A stretch of DNA of 13,112 bases from an uncultured Pseudomonadales bacterium (GTDB lineage: Bacteria; Pseudomonadota; Gammaproteobacteria; Pseudomonadales; Pseudohongiellaceae), in the NCBI GenBank assembly GCA_938082955.1, contig CALKDE010000418.1, positions 1 through 13,112 on the forward strand. The letters run 5' to 3'. Below are positions 7,048 through 13,112 of the stretch, piece after piece. Below the pieces are notes generated by a model, which was given only the letters and a program-made list of their open reading frames with translations, was not told where the DNA came from and did not search any database. Numbering within the stretch: position 1 is the stretch's first letter; the number at the start of each line of letters is the position of its first letter. The position numbers were made by a program, and so were the translations under genes.

Positions 7048-7093
7048 TATTTCTTCTCAACTATTGGTTCAGCTAATGGTACACTGCGCCTAG

Positions 7094-7178
7094 TTCCTTA
7101 GGGGTGGTCAATTGATCTGAGATTCTGGTAAAAGCCAGTCAACCCTAGAACCTGATCCGGTTAGTACCGGCGTAGGAA
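7094..7178 (+). ncRNA. TPP riboswitch aptamer (THI element)
   Basis: The conserved TPP-aptamer segments are readable in order: P1 5' strand TTCCT (7094-7098) pairing with AGGAA (7174-7178); GGGGTG at 7101-7106; the core CTGAGA at 7117-7122; a variable P3 arm CTGG/CCAG (7125-7128 and 7135-7138 region); ACCC at 7142-7145; then GAACCTGATCCGGTTAGTA and CCGGCGTAGG, the P4/P5 half matching the consensus CTGATC...TAATGCCAGCGTAGG. Bound thiamine pyrophosphate folds the element. The next gene encodes a TonB-dependent receptor, so TPP should repress a vitamin-import operon. The aptamer ends 72 bases before the receptor ATG, and the gap holds a Shine-Dalgarno-sequestering hairpin, indicating translational control. 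Confidence 0.95.
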
Positions 7179-7220
7179 AAGGATGAACACCACATCTCAT
7201 CACACGTCCAATTAATACCG

Positions 7221-7249
7221 GGTCTCTAAAATTAATTTTTGGAGAGACT
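7221..7249 (+). promoter_or_regulatory. Riboswitch expression platform: Shine-Dalgarno-sequestering hairpin
   Basis: GGTCTCT (7221-7227) pairs with AGAGACT (7243-7249), with one G-U pair, and AAAA/TTTT inside can extend the stem past a GG bulge. The 3' arm includes most of the ribosome site GGAGAG (7241-7246), which lies 4 bases before the receptor ATG, so the closed hairpin should block translation. An alternative pairing exists: GAGATTC in the aptamer core (7119-7125) can pair with GGGTCTC (7220-7226), 7 pairs including two G-U, freeing the ribosome site when TPP is absent. The structures are hand-derived and not energy-calculated. Confidence 0.6.
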
Positions 7250-7250
7250 C

Positions 7251-9335
7251 ATGTCTAATGCCCTTCATACAACAGCCTTTACCTTCGGGTTAGCAGTCCT
7301 CCTAAGCTTCGCGCAGGGTCTTGCTGCCGCGGCAGAAAATACTATCGAAGAAATTGTTGTTACCGCTGATTTTAGGTCTAGAAGCGAGTTGGAAATGGCA
7401 ACCAGCGTTACGGTGATGACTGAAGCGGTCATAAAATCCAGGTCGGCTCAACATTTTGAGGAGTTGGCAAATGCTATTCCTAATGTTAACTATGCGTCAG
7501 GTTCTAACCGCGCACGTTTTTTCCAGATTCGGGGTATTGGTGAGCGCAGCCAATTTGTAGCGCCTATCAATCCCTCTGTTGGTTTTCTAGTGGACAATGT
7601 GGACTTCAGCGGAGCGGCCACCATTGCCACCATGATGGATGTTGAGCAGGTTGAAGTACTACGAGGGCCGCAGGGAACGAGATACGGCGCCAATGCACTG
7701 GCTGGCCTGATTAACGTCAAGACTAATGACCCCCAGGACCAGTTTGCAGCGAATCTGAAGCTAGGCGCTGCGGATTACAATACGCAAACGATCGCGGCAA
7801 TGATAACCGGACCGTTGACCGAATCAGTAAGCGCGCGATTGGCCCTGGGGAGTCATCGATCCGATGGCTACTATGAGAACGAATACCTGCAAACAAAGAA
7901 AAACAATGCACAGGACGAGGTATCTATTCGGGGGAAACTAAGCGCGGAAATGTCAGCCAACTGGAGATTGGGTCTTACTCTGTCCCACGTAGATATCGAC
8001 AACGGTTACGATGCGTTCACGCTGGATAATTCACGCACGACGCTTTCTGACGAGCCGGGCCGGGACCAACAAGAATCTCTCGCATTGGCGATTGACAGTA
8101 GCTGGCAGCTGGTCAACTTTGATCTGAAACTCATCGTGGGCCTCGCCGATTCCGATATGGAATATAGCTACGACGAGGACTGGACCTTTGCAGGAATACA
8201 CCCGGGCGCGTATATGTCACGGGACAGCTATGTCCGTGATCGCGAAACCCGGAGTATGGAGTTGAGGTTTTTGTCGAACGATAGTAGCCGACTATTTTCC
8301 GATTCAACCCAGTGGCTGTTCGGTGTGTACACACTCAAGAGCACTGAGTCTTTGAGGCGAGAGTACACCTTTCTGGCTGCGGACTTTAACAGCGACTACG
8401 ACTTCGATACTACCGCGGCTTTCTTCCAACTGGACTCATCGATTAGTGAAAAACTGACCGTGGAAACCGGTCTAAGAGTGGAGAGGCGCGACACAAGCTA
8501 TAGAGACTCACAACTGCTTGGCTTCTCCCCCGCGGAAACTCTCTGGGGCGGCCGAGTCGCCGCTAAGTACCTTCTTAATTCGACTACCATGGCCTACGCC
8601 AGCATAGCTCGCGGCTATAAGGCCGGCGGCTTTAACACCGATGGCACATTGGATGCGGATTTGCGCGAATTCGGCGAAGAGTTCCTGATTGAATATGAGT
8701 TAGGAGTGAAATCGAATCTACTTGAGAACACATTACACTTGAAGGCTGCCTTGTTTCACGATGACCGACACGAACAGCAGGTGAAGAGTTCCACTGGGAG
8801 AATTCGTGCCAACGGAAGCACTGAGTTTATCGACTTCATAGGCAACGCGGCCGAAGGCACGAATAACGGTGTAGAGATCGAGGCGGTTTGGACTCCCTCA
8901 CAGCGGCTGGCTCTAACAGCCAGTGTGGGTTTGTTGGATGCGACCTTTGATTCTTTTGTGAATTCTGAGAATCAGGATTTTTCGGGCCGTGATCAGGCTC
9001 ATGCGCCGAGTTATATGGCGCATCTTGCCGCTGATTATAATCTAGGTCCCTGGTCTCTTTCAGTCTCCCTCGATACGAAGGACGATTTCTATTTTTCCGA
9101 CGCTCATAACGTGCAAAGCGATCCCTATGAACTGCTGAATATGAATCTTAGCTATTCTACCGAGCGCTGGAGTCTGAGTTTCTGGGGTCGCAATCTTAGC
9201 AATCAAGACTATGCCGTTAGAGGGTTCTTTTTTGGAGAGTTCGGCAACGATCCACGGAAAGGCTACGCGCCCGAACCCTATCTTCAATTCGGTGAACCCC
9301 GAGTGATAGGAGTTAGTTATGAGGTGCAGCTATGA
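7251..9335 (+). CDS. TonB-dependent outer-membrane receptor, probably for thiamine or a thiamine precursor
   Basis: An outer-membrane active transporter of 694 residues that uses TonB-ExbB-ExbD energy. Residues 1-27 look like a signal peptide with hydrophobic FGLAVLLSFAQGLAAA. The TonB box EEIVVTA is at 33-39. The plug domain follows, with FFQIRGIGERSQF and VEVLRGPQGTRYGANALAG. The rest is the 22-strand barrel type, with SIARGYKAGGFN in the middle and a receptor-like NLSNQDYAVRG near the end; the C-terminus is VSYEVQL, ending in Leu rather than the common Phe. The ATG at 7251 is preferred over an in-frame TTG at 7239 because GGAGAG lies 4 bases before the ATG. Substrate is inferred from the TPP riboswitch and the YkoF- and PnuC-like genes that follow with overlapping ends. 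The stop overlaps the next start as ATGA (9332-9335). Confidence 0.92.
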   Translation: MSNALHTTAFTFGLAVLLSFAQGLAAAAENTIEEIVVTADFRSRSELEMATSVTVMTEAVIKSRSAQHFEELANAIPNVNYASGSNRARFFQIRGIGERSQFVAPINPSVGFLVDNVDFSGAATIATMMDVEQVEVLRGPQGTRYGANALAGLINVKTNDPQDQFAANLKLGAADYNTQTIAAMITGPLTESVSARLALGSHRSDGYYENEYLQTKKNNAQDEVSIRGKLSAEMSANWRLGLTLSHVDIDNGYDAFTLDNSRTTLSDEPGRDQQESLALAIDSSWQLVNFDLKLIVGLADSDMEYSYDEDWTFAGIHPGAYMSRDSYVRDRETRSMELRFLSNDSSRLFSDSTQWLFGVYTLKSTESLRREYTFLAADFNSDYDFDTTAAFFQLDSSISEKLTVETGLRVERRDTSYRDSQLLGFSPAETLWGGRVAAKYLLNSTTMAYASIARGYKAGGFNTDGTLDADLREFGEEFLIEYELGVKSNLLENTLHLKAALFHDDRHEQQVKSSTGRIRANGSTEFIDFIGNAAEGTNNGVEIEAVWTPSQRLALTASVGLLDATFDSFVNSENQDFSGRDQAHAPSYMAHLAADYNLGPWSLSVSLDTKDDFYFSDAHNVQSDPYELLNMNLSYSTERWSLSFWGRNLSNQDYAVRGFFFGEFGNDPRKGYAPEPYLQFGEPRVIGVSYEVQL

Positions 9336-9592
9336 AAGCTTCAGTTGATATTAGTCTCTATCCATTGGCAGATGAATATATACCTGCCATCAAGGAATTT
9401 ATCGACACAGTGCAGCAATACCCAGAGGTCGCGGTGATACGCAATGATCTATCTACGCAGCTGTATGGTGACTATGATCAGATAATGGATCTGTTGAAGA
9501 TCGAAGTCAGGCTAAGCTGGGAGAAGTACGGGAAGAGTATTTTTGTTATCAAATTTTTGAGAGACGATCTCCGAGGCCTCTCAAGTGATTGA
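9332..9592 (+). CDS. Single-domain YkoF-like thiamine/HMP-binding protein
   Basis: An 86-residue protein with no signal peptide or membrane segment, so cytosolic. The opening ASVDISLYPLADEYIPAIKEFI, the middle LSTQLYGDYDQIMDLL and the closing beta-like SIFVIKFL fit the YkoF-type ferredoxin-like fold (YkoF/MTH1187 superfamily). Bacillus subtilis YkoF has two such domains in tandem, binds thiamine and hydroxymethylpyrimidine, and is encoded with an HMP transporter. Here one domain stands alone, so a homodimer would be expected. Its start overlaps the receptor stop by 4 bases and its end overlaps the transporter start by 8 bases, so it is translationally coupled inside the riboswitch operon. Likely role: bind or buffer imported thiamine or precursor, or hand it to a kinase. 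The family call comes from motif memory and context and should be checked by profile search. Confidence 0.78.
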   Translation: MKASVDISLYPLADEYIPAIKEFIDTVQQYPEVAVIRNDLSTQLYGDYDQIMDLLKIEVRLSWEKYGKSIFVIKFLRDDLRGLSSD

Positions 9593-10199
9593 GTTCCTTA
9601 ACACTGTAGTGGATCAATTCCTGCGCAATTCTTTACTGGAATTAACGGCAGTTGTGTTTGCGATTGTCTATCTGGTACTTGCGGTCAGAGAAAATATCCT
9701 CTGCTGGTATGCAGCCGGCATCTCTACCAGCTTTTTTCTGTTTATCTTCTGGGATGTTAATCTCTACATGGAATCTGGCCTGCAAGTTTACTATCTTGCC
9801 ATGGCTGTCTTCGGCTGGTATCAGTGGCGACGTGCCAATGATGGCTCGACGAGCCTGCAGGTTTCGATGTGGAGCGGGCTGCAGCATGTAATAGCTCTGA
9901 CGCTGATCGCACTGCTTACCTTTGTGTCAGGGTATCTTCTGAACTCTGGAACCGATGCGCAATTACCGTATTTGGACTCATTTACGACATGGGCAAGCGT
10001 CGTCACCACCTTCATGGTGGCGCGTAAGGTGTTGGAAAATTGGATCTATTGGCTGGTGATCGATGCCATTTCAATCTATCTTTATATGGACCGCGAGCTC
10101 TATTTCACAGCGATGCTGTTTGTTGTGTATATAGTCATAATCATCTTTGGGTGGCTTTCATGGTCAAAAAGTTATCATCAGAAGATGAAAACCACTTAA
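9585..10199 (+). CDS. pnuT: PnuC-family inner-membrane vitamin transporter, PnuT (thiamine) type
   Basis: An inner-membrane protein of 204 residues, the usual PnuC length, with about seven hydrophobic segments (near 20-34, 37-57, 66-81, 100-119, 132-147, 152-168 and 172-190). The PnuC signatures YYLAMAVFGWYQW at 69-81 and ENWIYWLVIDAISIYLY at 151-167 are present. PnuC proteins move vitamins by facilitated diffusion, trapped by phosphorylation inside; homologues take nicotinamide riboside, riboflavin or thiamine. The TPP riboswitch, YkoF-like partner and TonB receptor point to thiamine. The start is GTG at 9585 with GAGG 8 bases upstream, inside the 3' end of the preceding gene. It is the last gene of the operon; a possible terminator follows at 10257. 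The nucleoside-kinase partner expected for trapping may be the divergent NadR-like gene at 6386-6913. Confidence 0.9.
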   Translation: MIEFLNTVVDQFLRNSLLELTAVVFAIVYLVLAVRENILCWYAAGISTSFFLFIFWDVNLYMESGLQVYYLAMAVFGWYQWRRANDGSTSLQVSMWSGLQHVIALTLIALLTFVSGYLLNSGTDAQLPYLDSFTTWASVVTTFMVARKVLENWIYWLVIDAISIYLYMDRELYFTAMLFVVYIVIIIFGWLSWSKSYHQKMKTT

Positions 10200-10256
10200 T
10201 GCAGGCCTTGGCCTCGCGAAAAAGCTGGTGAGCGATGCCCGTTTCTAGTTGGGCCT

Positions 10257-10294
10257 GGGGCTGCGTTAATGTGTTCCGGGGCAGCCTCTGTTTT
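10257..10294 (+). terminator. Possible intrinsic terminator of the thiamine-uptake operon
   Basis: GGGGCTGC (10257-10264) pairs with GCAGCCTC (10281-10288), 8 positions with one G-U pair, around a 16-base loop. TGTTTT follows. It lies 58 bases after the pnuT stop. The long loop and short U-run make it a moderate candidate only. Confidence 0.38.
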
Positions 10295-10337
10295 CCTCCA
10301 CCCAAAACCACCGTATTTACACTCTGATCCCAACTAG

Positions 10338-10850
10338 TTACCTTTCCTGTCTAGGCTTCCAGAAAAAGACCTCCCAGTTGCGCAGCGGTTGTGCCCCCTC
10401 GTAGATTAAATCATCTATGGTTATTCCCGCCATGGCGGCCCACTGATTCATCATGCAGATGCGCTCATCACCGAATATTTCGGTGGCCTCCATCGTATAA
10501 GTCGCTTCGCCAATCCGCAGCCATCCATTACCACCGTGGTCCCTCACGTGCTGAGCCCATAATGCTCCATCTGGATGGGTGGCGGTGATTACACCATCGG
10601 GAGTGCCCACCCAGGATAGATAGGTAACAAAAGGTGGGAATCCAGCTTGCTTCATGCGTATGGGGCCCGGAAATCTCTCATTGAGCGGCGTGAAATCGCC
10701 CAAGGCCGGAGTTGGTGTTCCTCCAATAATCACGCCTGGCATACGAGCAAGTCCCTCGTTACCTAGATACGGTGCCGTGAACATCCAGCTCAGCACTCCA
10801 GTTAGTAGTAATGCTGTGATCAAGACCCCTGCGAGTTTTTGTTTATTCAT
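10338..10850 (-). CDS. Membrane-anchored protein, possibly DDN / nitroreductase-quinone reductase (split-barrel) family
   Basis: A 170-residue protein with one N-terminal hydrophobic segment (about 6-25) after MNKQKLAG, so either membrane anchored or secreted. The body contains MPGVIIGGTPTP, VTYLSWVGTPDGVI, DGALWAQHVRDHGG and WLRIGEATYTMEATEI. The pattern of a residue strand, an HV..H/D segment and a W-L-RIG strand reminds me of DDN-type (DUF385) proteins related to pyridoxamine-phosphate-oxidase split barrels, but I cannot confirm this. The start ATG at 10850 is favoured by the strong GGGGGAGA ribosome site 4 bases upstream. The same frame is open upstream to a TTG at 10952 through the hexanucleotide repeat, which would encode an artificial Leu-Ile run; this is not accepted. 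It is convergent with the pnuT operon and divergent from the secreted protein at 11108. Confidence 0.72.
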   Translation of the reverse strand: MNKQKLAGVLITALLLTGVLSWMFTAPYLGNEGLARMPGVIIGGTPTPALGDFTPLNERFPGPIRMKQAGFPPFVTYLSWVGTPDGVITATHPDGALWAQHVRDHGGNGWLRIGEATYTMEATEIFGDERICMMNQWAAMAGITIDDLIYEGAQPLRNWEVFFWKPRQER

Positions 10851-10884
10851 AGCGTCTCCCCCATGTCGATATGTATGCAGCATT

Positions 10885-10932
10885 ATCAGTATCAGTATCG
10901 GTATCAGTATCAGTATCAGTATCAGTATCAGT
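10885..10932. repeat. Eight-copy hexanucleotide microsatellite (ATCAGT)n
   Basis: Eight uninterrupted 6-base units run from 10885 to 10932, all ATCAGT except the third, ATCGGT. On the minus strand the unit reads ACTGAT. The array starts 34 bases upstream of the minus-strand gene start at 10850, so it lies in that gene's leader or promoter. Copy-number changes in such arrays are common and could alter promoter spacing. TTGTCA (complement of 10944-10949) lies just upstream and could serve as a -35 element with a -10 such as TGATAC inside the array. Confidence 0.92.
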
Positions 10933-11107
10933 AAATAGGGAGTGACAATCAAATACAGTGTCGATTTTTTAGTGTGAGCCGGCTATTTAACCCTATCTGC
11001 GCATGGCCGGCTTAGTGTTTTCTCTTGAATTATCATTAAAACCGGCGTAATTTTGAGCAATATATTCATTTAGTTACGTGATAAAAATAGAAATATTGGA
11101 GGTTCGA

Positions 11108-12115
11108 ATGAACAACACAATTCATGCCAAACTGATCCTAACACTAACCAGTATCGTGGTTGCCCCCCTAATTTTGGCACAAGATGATGGTTTTCCACGT
11201 ACCGAGTATGGCCAGCCTGATCTACAGGGCACCTATACTTTTCGAACGCTTACTCCTTTAACTCGTCCGCGTGAACTCGAAGACTTCGAAGTGCTCACCC
11301 CTGAGCAGGCCAAGGAGTGGGAGGAGTTCGAAAATCGTCGTCAGAACCGAGACCTGATTATTGACTCTGTAGGTGGAGCGGGATATCCACCGGGTGTTAT
11401 CTCTTACAATAATTTCTGGTATGAGCGCGGCGTGCAGACGATCGCTGATCGCCGAACCTCACTTATCTATGATCCACCAAATGGCAGGCGACCGGCAGTT
11501 AACGCGGTAGGTCAAGAGCGCCGGGCAGCCTATGGGCAGATGGTGTTCGAAAGTGCAGGCCCCGAAGGCCGCACCGCGGTTGATCGCTGCCTCGTGGGAT
11601 TCAATGCCGGCCCACCGATGATTCCTAGCGCTTACAATAACAATGTGCAGCTCGTGCAAACGCAAGACCATATCGTAATCTTGAACGAAATGGTTCACAC
11701 GGCGCGGATAATTAGACTGGATAGTGAACACCACACTAAACAGCTCAAGTGGGAGGGAGATTCTGTCGCATACTGGGAAGACGATACCCTTGTTGTTCAT
11801 ACTCAAAATTACTATCACGACTATAACTATGCTGGCATGTCTGATCAGGCTCAGATAACCGAACGCTTCAGCAGGTTAGATGCAGATACTTTGAACTACG
11901 ATTTTACGGTTGAAGATCCACAGTCATGGGACGAGACCTGGTCTGCAAAATTTCCGCTACGTCGCGCGGGTGATCCACTGTATGAATATGCTTGCCACGA
12001 GGGTAATCACGGTTTGGTTGGTATTCTTGCCGGCTGGAGACGTTATGAATCCATGGGGTTCAATGGTGATGGCTCGCCTCTATCCGACACCGGCACGGTC
12101 GCTACGGAAGAGTGA
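11108..12115 (+). CDS. Secreted protein of unknown function (widespread uncharacterised family)
   Basis: A 335-residue protein with an N-terminal signal peptide: LILTLTSIVVAPLILAQ, with likely cleavage near Ala-Gln at about 24-25. It is therefore periplasmic or extracellular. Recognisable blocks are YGQPDLQGTYTF, YNNFWYERG, DRRTSLIYDPPNGRRP, RCLVGFNAGPPMIPSAYNNN, VQTQDHIVILNEMVHTARII, WEDDTLVVHTQN, ERFSRLDADTLNYDFTVEDP, and YACHEGNHGLVGILAG. I have seen this overall pattern in many hypothetical proteins from marine gammaproteobacteria and acidobacteria, without known function. There are two well-separated cysteines, in RCL and ACHEGN, that could form a disulfide. The ATG at 11108 has GGAGG 5 bases upstream; an in-frame GTG at 11078 lies before this site and is rejected. 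No operon partner is evident. Confidence 0.85.
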   Translation: MNNTIHAKLILTLTSIVVAPLILAQDDGFPRTEYGQPDLQGTYTFRTLTPLTRPRELEDFEVLTPEQAKEWEEFENRRQNRDLIIDSVGGAGYPPGVISYNNFWYERGVQTIADRRTSLIYDPPNGRRPAVNAVGQERRAAYGQMVFESAGPEGRTAVDRCLVGFNAGPPMIPSAYNNNVQLVQTQDHIVILNEMVHTARIIRLDSEHHTKQLKWEGDSVAYWEDDTLVVHTQNYYHDYNYAGMSDQAQITERFSRLDADTLNYDFTVEDPQSWDETWSAKFPLRRAGDPLYEYACHEGNHGLVGILAGWRRYESMGFNGDGSPLSDTGTVATEE

Positions 12116-12228
12116 AGAAGGGGGGCTAGGGCGAGTTAAGTTTAATTTGATCGATTTCCATAATTCGCTCTATGGCGCACTTTGATTCTATCTCGATCAA
12201 GTTACTGTGCCCCCTGTGCTGACCCCTG

Positions 12229-12735
12229 TCAGTTCAACGGGCCCAACGGTGATGCTTCGCAGTGCGGTCGCTGAATCGTCCACATGGCGTGGCCAATTTT
12301 CCACTCGTCGTCAACTTTTATCAGGTTTAAAACATCGATGCCGCAGTGGGAGAATTCGCCATCAATGTAAAAATCGTAGGGCGCCCAGAATACGGCTAGC
12401 ACATCGGACATAAGCAATTCCTCGTCCCAATAGCGCTCGGTGAGCTGGGTATCGGAATTAAAATTCTCAGCACTGAACCAGCTCCTTTCCACGAATTCGT
12501 ACTCCCCCACTGTATCTTCTCTAATGTTGAATATTTGAGCGCCGTCAACGTTAAGGCTTGCTAGCAGTTCACCATTGCCTGTATTGATGCTTTCAAAGAA
12601 GTTGTCTATCACTAGCTTCACTGCAGCATACTCTGGATGTGATTGTTGGGCATTGCTAACCAGGCTAGTGGCCAGCACTAAGGTGGTGCTTATGATTTTG
12701 CTAAAGATTTTTAATTTCTTTGTGTAGTATTTCAT
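12229..12735 (-). CDS. Secreted NTF2-like (SnoaL / lumazine-binding type) protein
   Basis: A 168-residue protein with a signal peptide of about 29 residues (positive MKYYTKKLK, hydrophobic IISTTLVLATSLV, then SNA before QQ), so likely periplasmic. The mature part opens with a helix containing VIDNFFESINTGNGELL and continues with strands around VLAVFWAPYDFYIDGEFSHCGIDVLNLIKVDDEWKI and GHAMWTIQ, the cone-shaped NTF2 fold as in SnoaL or putative lumazine-binding proteins. Such proteins bind small molecules or act as isomerases; no specific substrate can be named. Cysteines are at the FSHCGID and RPHC segments. A weak GAAGAG ribosome site precedes the ATG. It is convergent with the secreted protein ending at 12115. 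Confidence 0.8.
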   Translation of the reverse strand: MKYYTKKLKIFSKIISTTLVLATSLVSNAQQSHPEYAAVKLVIDNFFESINTGNGELLASLNVDGAQIFNIREDTVGEYEFVERSWFSAENFNSDTQLTERYWDEELLMSDVLAVFWAPYDFYIDGEFSHCGIDVLNLIKVDDEWKIGHAMWTIQRPHCEASPLGPLN

Positions 12736-12953
12736 ATTGAGGTCTCTTCACATTTCTATTAGTAGCTTCTTGCTAAGCAATTTGCTGCTGCGCTTGTATC
12801 ATATCCTTGAACTGACTCTGCGAAAATAGTGTCGTCTCGCAAATAGGCATACCCAACAGCGGCATCAAACTACTTCCAGTTTTCTATATCAGCCCACAGT
12901 CGCGACTGAGGCTATAGCGAATAGGTCGCAGGACCGCTCTGGGCCGACCGCGG

Positions 12954-13112
12954 TCATACATATAACCCGGCAGCATTACCTGAGGACCAGGCCCATTGAA
13001 AATTGAAGCCGCCTAGGTGGCCGCTGACATCGAGCACTTCACCGATAAAGAACAATCCCGGTTGATTCACCACCTCCATCGTTTTGGAGCTGACGCCATC
13101 GGTATCCACTCC
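12954..13112 (-). CDS. BaiN/YhiN (HI0933)-family flavoprotein, C-terminal 52 codons only
   Basis: The minus frame is open from the right window edge to a TGA at 12954-12956. The fragment contains GVDTDGVSSKTMEV, PGLFFIGEVLDVSGHLGG and FNFQWAWSSGNAAG, the strongly conserved C-terminal FAD-binding block of the HI0933/YhiN/BaiN NAD(P)/FAD-dependent oxidoreductases. These are cytosolic two-dinucleotide-binding flavoproteins of about 400 residues whose physiological substrates are mostly unknown. The N-terminal GxGxxG FAD motif would lie beyond the edge. A palindrome, GACCGCGGTC at 12946-12955, overlaps the stop codon. Confidence 0.93.
   Translation of the reverse strand, partial: GVDTDGVSSKTMEVVNQPGLFFIGEVLDVSGHLGGFNFQWAWSSGNAAGLYV

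Noticed and set aside
7239..7250. TTG start 4 codons upstream for the TonB receptor
   Set aside because: It overlaps the GGAGAG ribosome site that correctly positions the ATG at 7251.
10885..10932. CRISPR-like array
   Set aside because: It is a simple 6-bp tandem microsatellite without spacers, and no cas genes are present.
10654..10938. Plus-strand open frame ending in an Ile-Ser repeat
   Set aside because: It is the antisense of the minus-strand gene and the repeat; the composition is not protein-like and there is no ribosome site.
10851..10952. In-frame upstream extension of the membrane-anchored gene giving a Leu-Ile repeat segment
   Set aside because: It would start at a TTG without a ribosome site and is made almost entirely by translation of the hexanucleotide repeat; GGGGGAGA before the ATG at 10850 marks the real start.
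12219..12232. Hairpin CTGAC-CCCT-GTCAG over the end of the NTF2-like gene as a terminator
   Set aside because: The stem is only 5 bp, it includes the stop codon, and no U-tract follows.

Overview
The window looks like chromosomal DNA of a free-living, probably marine, gammaproteobacterium. Reasons: panB-panC-acs order resembling the Pseudomonas panB-panC-panD-pgi-acs neighbourhood (recalled, with panD and pgi absent here), a TonB-dependent receptor under a TPP riboswitch, several secreted proteins of unknown function, and moderate base composition. I cannot name a genus. No rRNA, tRNA, CRISPR array, insertion sequence or prophage gene was found.

Region 1 (1-3740, minus strand): acetyl-CoA synthetase (acs, 3' end cut by the window edge), then pantothenate synthetase (panC) and ketopantoate hydroxymethyltransferase (panB). 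panB and panC form a two-gene vitamin B5 operon, with a small 10-bp tandem repeat lying in the gap and over the panB stop codon. acs activates acetate with coenzyme A, so the three genes share a coenzyme A theme.

Region 2 (3741-5961, plus strand): a fold-type II PLP lyase of the diaminopropionate ammonia-lyase family, followed 4 bases later by an M20 amidohydrolase. Together they look like a small catabolic unit: remove an N-acyl group from an amino acid, then eliminate its ammonia. A gene-free stretch of about 420 bases follows.

Region 3 (6386-10300), the highlight: a thiamine-scavenging locus. A TPP riboswitch with a readable Shine-Dalgarno-sequestering hairpin controls three overlapping plus-strand genes: a TonB-dependent outer-membrane receptor, a stand-alone YkoF-like thiamine/HMP-binding domain, and a PnuC-family inner-membrane transporter (PnuT type). 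Divergently placed is a NadR-like nucleoside kinase that could phosphorylate and trap the imported vitamin. This gives a candidate route: receptor, transporter, cytosolic binder, kinase, TPP, feedback on the riboswitch.

Region 4 (10301-13112): a membrane-anchored minus-strand protein possibly of the DDN/split-barrel family, with an eight-copy hexanucleotide microsatellite just upstream of its start; a secreted plus-strand protein of a widespread but uncharacterised family; a secreted NTF2/SnoaL-like protein on the minus strand; and the last 52 codons of a BaiN/YhiN-type flavoprotein entering from the right edge. These genes do not obviously work together.
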